Assembly: GCA_019671135.1 (NCBI GenBank)
Contig: JAHRHY010000003.1
Location: forward strand, 992,001 to 1,056,000
Length of the DNA: 64,000 nt
Source: Linnemannia hyalina
Lineage: Eukaryota > Mortierellomycota > Mortierellomycetes > Mortierellales > Mortierellaceae
Direction of reading: 5' to 3'
The first letter of the stretch is position 1. Every line of letters begins with the position of its first letter. Position numbers and translations under genes: made by a program. Below the pieces are notes generated by a model. It made no database searches and was not told the DNA's origin. It saw only the letters and a program-made list of their open reading frames with translations. Below, piece after piece: positions 58,520 to 64,000 of this stretch.

Positions 58520-59789
58520 TGTAGTGGTGGCGGAGGAGTAGGCGGGGGCGAGTGAGAGCGAAGAAGGAGACAGTGTCGAAAGTCGGCGAGGGCACTCGGA
58601 CTTGGTGTTGGTCAGCGTTGACAAGTGCTGAGGAATAAAGCAGCAGAAAAAAAGCCTTTCCTGGAGAAAAAAGAGTCTGTTGAAAAGGGTGGAGTGCGAG
58701 GTGTTGTGGTTGTTCACACTAGGCCGTCGGTTCCGGGATGCCAGGGAGGCGGTCGCCGAAAAAGAAAGGACCTAAAGCTGTTGTTTCGTAGCGCCGTGAT
58801 GATAGGCAAGCAAACCTGGTTGGAGGAACCGGTCTGCTTTTGGGGTGGGGGTGACTGGGTTGAAGCCCGGGGGGTAGAGTATTCTACTGGTTGTTGTGGT
58901 GGTTGTCGGACGAGAGCGGGAGTAGACTTTGTAAGTGTTTGTCTGACTAAGTCAAAGGGGTAATGGGGGGGGGGGGGTGAATGAGTGTTGGGAGGGTGTG
59001 GTTGAGTGTGGGTGTGTGAGTGTGTGTGTGAGTTGTTATGTGTTTGATGAACATAAAGTGGGCATGTTTGCTTTTATATCAGAACGAAAATGCGATATGG
59101 TAAAATAATCGCGCATGGTCCGCGATTTATTTTTAAAACAAGTCCGTTTTGCCCTTGCAGATGACTGGTCGGAACACCAAGAAAGAAGGTTTTCTTCACC
59201 ACCACCAATGGACCTCTCTGGACTGACTGTGCCTGACTGGAGGGAAAGACGATCGCCAGGGTAGAACCAGAAGTGATTACAAAACATAACAAGGCTTCCA
59301 GAAGCAATTGACGGAAATGCCAAGACTCTGGTTCCCTAGATAAAAAAAGTTGGCTGCCACACTGGCCATTCGCCCTGTCTCGCCCACTCCACTCCACCAA
59401 GGTGCATTCTTCCTTTGGCCATTTTATTCTCTCTCAGGAAGGGGACCCATGTCAGCATTTTTTTTTTTTGTTTGGACAAAGAAAATGCACAGTAGTGCAC
59501 CGAGTCAGATTAAGAAAAAAAAATGTGCGCATGGGTGCTATACTAAAAAGAGGCATTTTTTTTGTGTATGTCTTAGCACCTCTAATGCATTATCATGCTA
59601 TTGACGATCCATTGGTCCACTCCACTTTCCGTCCCTATCCAAGGAAAAACACCTTTCATTTGAAAACGGACTCAGGGCAGCCTGTGCGCACACTCACACG
59701 CACACAGAGGGAGAAGGAGACGAGAACCACAACATATTTGAGCGATTCCAGCATGAGCGGATTCTCATAGGAGAAAAAAAATCAACGTA
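58520..59789. other. intergenic region, ODC promoter side
   Basis: The region contains a run of 13 G at 58965-58977, a GT-rich stretch (about 58995-59040) and A/T homopolymers. It ends at the left target-site TA of the pogo element (59788-59789). No gene is supported. Confidence 0.55.
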
Positions 59790-59932
59790 CAGTCGAAAAT
59801 GGTTTTTGGGCCCATTTTACTAGTGAAAATGGGCCGATAAACGAAACAAACAGACTGAATTACCTCCATGAAAGAAGTATTCTAAAACTTGAAAACACAG
59901 TCCCGAGTATATAGTGCACGTGAGCATTGACG
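59790..59932 (+). repeat. left terminal inverted repeat of the pogo element
   Basis: The 143-bp repeat is identical in reverse complement to 62177-62319. It holds an internal hairpin: GGCCCATTTT, a short ACTAGT-containing loop, then AAAATGGGCC (about 59808-59835). Confidence 0.95.
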
Positions 59933-59960
59933 TGTAGTTTACATCTCTCTTACATTCACC

Positions 59961-62140
59961 ATGGACGCATCTTGCAACTTCAGTAACCAGTCATTCACCA
60001 TGGCAACGAATAAAGTCAAGCGTCGACACCGCTCGTTCGCGGATGAGGTTAAGACGCGAGCCCAAAAGCAGAAACCCGCCCCTCCTCAGCTCACCTCCAA
60101 GAAGGACAAAACATACACCAGCCGAAAGCTTGAAGAGATCAACGCCACTCGCCGACTGCGATACAACGACCTTTTGAACAGCGCTAGGAACGATGACATG
60201 GCTGCTATCATTGTATTCCCTACTGCCGACAAGTTCGAGATTCCGCGTGCAAGAGTCTCTCGCTCCCTACAAGCGCAAGTCGAGCTGCTGGACATATATC
60301 ACTATCTCGAAAAACGGAAGGAGAACATCCCCTTTTTCAAGCTTTCCCCCCGCTCCTATGGACCTGCGATAGGAGTCAACCTTCCAAGAAAAACCTTTGA
60401 ACGCATGCTGAGCCGAGAAGATAAGGTATATTATTATTTTCAACAGGCTGCCAAGAGCTGTATACATTAAAAGTAATTTATTAAGATTCCTGGTACTTAC
60501 AATATGTCAATCAATAGCTACGTGCTGCAGCTAAGACACTTCCCGATGGCGCTCATTACATCGTCAAGCGGAAGGGTCTAGTGATCGAGCAGGCCCTGCT
60601 CTACTGGCTGCACGATCAACGCAAGAAGAATGTTCCTGTGACGGGCAAGATGATGAAGGAGGCAGCTCATTTCGCATGTATGGTTCTTTGCGATCTCAAG
60701 GACGATTCGGGTAGCACTGTATCTGAGGTGCCGTTATCTTTTTCGGCCTATTGGTTCGACTCTCTCAGGAAACAGCATCGTATCTCGTATTGTCAGCTTC
60801 ATGGAGAGGCGGGATCGGTCGATTTGGAGGCAATCGAGCCCGAGCTCGTTGAAATTCGCCAACTTTGCGCCCAGTACACTCCCGACACTATCTTCAACTG
60901 CGATGAGACTGGGATGTATGTAAAGGAACTGGACACCAAATCTTACACGACATCGCTTTTCAAATCTGGCGCCAAGGCTCTCCGGGACTGCAAAGTATCC
61001 ATTTTATTTTGCATCAATGCCTCTGGCACGTCTCTCGCCTTGGCCAAGACTAAACAGTCATTGAGGCCAGTGGTTATCGGTAATATACTATATGTATGAC
61101 AGTGCTACAAATGACAGCATTCTTTTTTTCAGATCGTAACCTTTATGACTGCTTGATACCCGTTAGGCGAACACATCCCTAGAGACGTTGAAGAAGAGGC
61201 GGCCTCGAAGATGATCATGGTGAGAACGAAGAAAGGATGGATGACCGGCGATGTATTCGTACGATGGCTGGAACAGTTGGATGATGAGCTCTCACAGCCA
61301 ATTCTTCTCCTTCTGGATTCCGCAGGATCACACAACGATGTCGATATGCGCGACCATCGACATGGAATTCCTTGGAAGCATCTTTGCATCCGGCGACTAC
61401 CCACAAACTCGACATCGGTTACCCAGCCTCTCGATGCCGGCGTTATCAGCGCTTTCAAACGAGCGTTTTTGGAGAAACTTGGCCGTGAAATATATCTTGC
61501 TCGTAACTTCGACCAAACTACGACTATCTCCAATGGGCGCGCTTGGACACTGATCCCAGACTCATGGGGTGAGATCAAACCTTCCACACTGCGCAACTGC
61601 TTCGCCAAAACCCCTGTCCTTCCAACAGAAATGCGCGAGGAGCTTCGACGACGACGGCCAACTAAGGATGAGCAGATAAAGCCTCAGTCCACCCAGCACG
61701 AACGATACAAAGAGCAGGAGAAGGCATATTTCGAACATATCATCGCCGAGATTGGGCCAGCGAATGTAGTGGGTTTCAGAGCGGTAGAGAACAGGGATGA
61801 GCAGGCCGAGGAGGAGCTACAACAAGTGGATGAGGAGGGAAGAGAACGTGAAAGAGTGGACGGCTATCAAGTAAGCACTGGCGATTGCTCAAGCCACGAG
61901 GATCCTGGAAGCTCACCCATCGCAGACACAGATATCTATGGAACTATCGAGACGCTGAAACGTTTGGCAGGAGACAGTGATGTTCTTACAATCGACGGTA
62001 TCAAGCGAGTGCGACAGAGTGGGGGACGAGGCCAAGGAAGTAAGGAGGAGGTCCGAGAAGCAGTAAAACACCTTGTGCGTGCTTGTACGGCCGCTAGGGA
62101 TGAAGAGTTGGTTGAAGTAGTTGCGAATGGACATGAATAA
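59961..62140 (+). CDS. pogo-superfamily DDE transposase
   Basis: This gene encodes the transposase that would cut and paste the element. Exons 59961-60425, 60518-61079 and 61167-62140 join in phase to give 666 residues with no stop or frameshift. The basic N-terminus (KVKRRHRSFADEVKTR) is followed by a short helical region, then a CENP-B/Tc5-type DNA-binding helix-turn-helix (LVIEQALLYWLHDQRKKNVP, SFSAYWFDSLRKQHRIS). The DDE_1 catalytic residues are D284 in IFNCDETGM, D393 in LLLLDSAGSHN and D432 in TSVTQPLDAGV, with 38 residues between the last two. The C-terminal part is acidic and probably disordered. A second ATG at 60000 is an alternative start. The order of domains fits the Fot1/pogo/Tigger group. 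Confidence 0.92.
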
Positions 62141-62176
62141 AACACGACTTTCCTTTTCTTTCTCTGTGCATGGTTG

Positions 62177-62319
62177 CGTCAATGCTCACGTGCACTATAT
62201 ACTCGGGACTGTGTTTTCAAGTTTTAGAATACTTCTTTCATGGAGGTAATTCAGTCTGTTTGTTTCGTTTATCGGCCCATTTTCACTAGTAAAATGGGCC
62301 CAAAAACCATTTTCGACTG
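62177..62319 (-). repeat. right terminal inverted repeat of the pogo element
   Basis: This is the exact reverse complement of 59790-59932 over 143 bp, followed by the TA target duplicate at 62320-62321. Confidence 0.95.
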
Positions 62320-62518
62320 TACACAAAAAAAAAATGCCTCTTTTTTTCGATTTATCCAGGTTTCCAATAAAACGGGTTAGAAGACTACATCGTGGGAGTG
62401 TCCTTGTCGTCTTCGTCACATTACATTCATCACTCTCGAATTCAGCTCTTTTTTTCTCATCATCATCCCGCAACCCATTACCTTTTTTTCTCACATATCG
62501 ACTTCACCCTACTCACTC

Positions 62519-63944
62519 ATGGACTCCAGTCTCGAGTTCCTCGGTTCCTTTGACGTTTCTGACTCTCAAGGCACCGTAATAGCATCTGCGGAGGAGGTTG
62601 ACGAGGCACAGGAGGAGGAGTTGTTGTTTTCGGTCCGTTGTCGTACTCGACCAACGCCTGGTACAGATAACTCTGGGGACGAGGAGGAGGGGAAGGCAGG
62701 AGATGAAGGGGTGATAGATGCTCCAGCTCCACCGACAAAGAAAATGAAGGCTGCCAAGAAGGCTGCTAAGAAGCCCGTTCGTGAGACTAGAGAACTCCCG
62801 CCTGTACCAGATTTTCGACAATATCTTTCGCCACTACAAGGATGGACACCCAGCACAATCCAACGTTCCCCGTGCTCCTCAACTCGATCAAGAACTGGCA
62901 CCAATAAACATATTCAGCCTATTCTTCAGCGGCAAAGTATTTTCGGATATGACCACCTTCACTAACGCATATGCAGCATCAAAAGGAGCCGGCACAGGAG
63001 AGGGATTGCGCCAATGGGTAAAGACCACACCTGACGAACTGCGCATATTCCTCGGCATCATTGTCTACATGGGCGTATTCAGGCAGAACTCTGTCTCTGA
63101 GTATTGTTCAACCTTCCCTGAATGTCCTCAACACAACATCACTAACTTCATCTCCCTCGTCCGCTTCGAACAACTGAGGCGTTTTTTTCATGTCTCCAAC
63201 CCCAACGAGCCTGAGCAACATTGGTTCTCAAAAGTAGAGCCTGTGATAGATAGGTGCTTCGCTTCCTTTTCTTTTATTTAACGAAGAGAGTTACCACTCT
63301 TGCCCTCTGCTAGGCTATAAAAGCTAACTGCGACAATCGCCAGACCCACTTCAGGTTCTTACCGCGTTCTGGATGGACAATAGACCTGTCTCCATGCTCT
63401 TCACCGTCCATGCCCTCAGCCTCGGCGACAACGACTGATCCGCTGTCTAAGATCGCAGACGCCCTCGAGAGACAAGCGCCAACGCAAGTCAGTGCGGGAT
63501 GCTTATAAAGGACATTCCAGGGCGTTACTCCCCATCCCAAAAATCATCGATGACTACAACCACCACATGAACGGAGTCGACATCGCCGACCAGTTACGCA
63601 GCTACTATTCGACTCAGCTCAGGACTTATCGCGCATGGGCTCCGATCTTCTTCTGGTTACTGGATACAACAATCATCAACGCGTACCTCATCAACAAACT
63701 CTTCGGCTCTTTAGTTCAGCCATCGTCGCCTTCTCCCTCGACACGCAACGCCGGCAGCTCGCAGCAGGCACCGTTTGAATCCAATATATACAATTCAGGG
63801 ATATTGTCAGATCGGGGACAGACACAACCTCGCTCAACACGTGGCTCGCAGCTTATCGGCGCAACTTTCGACAGGCGACTCAACAGCTACACCACCAATC
63901 TTCCAACATCGCCGCGCGACGAGGGTGCCCAAGCTGACCGATGA
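62519..63944 (+). pseudogene. broken piggyBac-type transposase (DDE_Tnp_1_7)
   Basis: Pieces of a piggyBac transposase lie in order but not in one frame. The 62519 frame gives an acidic N-terminus with a Lys-rich block. From about 62810 the meaningful frame shifts to one reading APINIFSLFFSGKVFSDM, TTFTNAYAASKG, LRIFLGIIVYMGVFRQ and LRRFFHVSNPNE, which ends at a stop at 63279. A third piece has FWMDNRPVSMLFTVHAL (about 63370-63420, with an in-frame stop after it), then LLPIPKIIDDYNHHMNGVDI and ADQLRSYYSTQLRTYRAWAP. The second and third catalytic Asp regions are therefore visible. The segment carrying the first Asp appears deleted between about 63250 and 63360. No TTAA-flanked ends were found in the window. 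It is probably inactive. Confidence 0.8.
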
Positions 63945-64000
63945 GTTCACGAACCATCCCACCCGTTCCACCACGCAACCATTTCGGCGTCATCCCACTC

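Larger units (their letters stand above)
59790..62319 (+). mobile_element. complete pogo/Fot1-type DNA transposon (Tc1/mariner group)
   Basis: A 2530-bp element starts with CAGTCGAAAATGG and ends with the exact reverse complement. It is flanked by TA on both sides (59788-59789 and 62320-62321), the target duplication of Tc1/mariner-group elements. The terminal inverted repeats, 59790-59932 and 62177-62319, are identical over 143 bp. Between them lies one gene for an apparently complete transposase on the plus strand. Identical repeats and an unbroken gene suggest recent insertion. Confidence 0.93.

Noticed and set aside
58520..58717. N-terminal extension of ornithine decarboxylase from ATG 58717
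   Set aside because: The added residues are low-complexity and unlike the family N-terminus; the ATG at 58519 fits better, though the longer form is not excluded.
62195..62494. 99-codon minus-strand frame across the pogo right end
   Set aside because: It runs through the terminal repeat into flanking DNA and matches a chance frame in the TIR.
1..64000. tRNA or rRNA genes
   Set aside because: No T-loop plus A-box/B-box combination or rRNA-like stretch was recognised by eye; a tRNAscan run would be decisive.

Overview
This is a 64 kb piece of a fungal nuclear genome. Most genes are broken by short GT-AG introns, splice sites follow the fungal GTRNGT...YAG pattern, and the intergenic spaces are long and rich in homopolymers, purine tracts and microsatellites. 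The gene content (beta-1,3-glucan synthase, GH72 transglucosidase) is fungal. Several proteins resemble animal forms (USP7, Lunapark, SETD9, Borealin, a one-dehydrogenase MFE-2), which suggests an early-diverging lineage, most likely Mortierellomycota/Mucoromycota. That placement is inference; no marker sequence was searched.

Layout. 1-3047 (+) is the 3' part of a USP7/Ubp15 deubiquitinase. 4784-5659 (+) is a GPI-type eight-cysteine surface protein. 5993-8372 (-) is a peroxisomal MFE-2 with one SDR domain and an SKL tail. 10217-11323 (-) is a membrane-anchored relative of the eight-cysteine protein. 14786-16930 (-) is an MFS transporter and 18771-20473 (-) is prohibitin-2. 20951-26956 (-) is the beta-1,3-glucan synthase FKS1. 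Head-to-head with it across about 3 kb, 29937-31572 (+) is a GH72 glucanosyltransferase. Next come ribosomal protein S27 (to 33220, +), a Tom20 receptor fused to a MYND-SET methyltransferase (33740-35937, +), a 17-exon Ulp2/SENP6-type SUMO protease (36327-40751, +), a SETD9-like protein (41023-42162, +), Lunapark (42417-45129, -) and a Borealin/Nbl1 homologue (45660-47032, +). Then follow an Asi1/Asi3-like multi-pass RING ligase (47145-50284, -), a four-TM protein of unknown function (51216-53264, -), SmB (53947-55413, -) and ornithine decarboxylase (57021-58519, -).

The right end is a transposon block. An apparently intact 2530-bp pogo-superfamily element (59790-62319) has perfect 143-bp terminal inverted repeats, a TA target duplication and an unbroken three-exon DDE transposase. 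About 200 bp further on lies a broken piggyBac-type transposase (62519 to about 63944).

How the genes relate. FKS1 makes the beta-1,3-glucan chains that the GH72 enzyme then elongates and branches, so their divergent arrangement may allow shared control. Prohibitin-2 and the Tom20 fusion both act in mitochondria. Otherwise this looks like ordinary housekeeping synteny and not a gene cluster. The most notable items are the Tom20-MYND-SET fusion, the matched CFEM-like eight-cysteine pair, the complete pogo transposon and the animal-like MFE-2. All exon structures were assembled by eye from splice consensus, reading phase and family resemblance.
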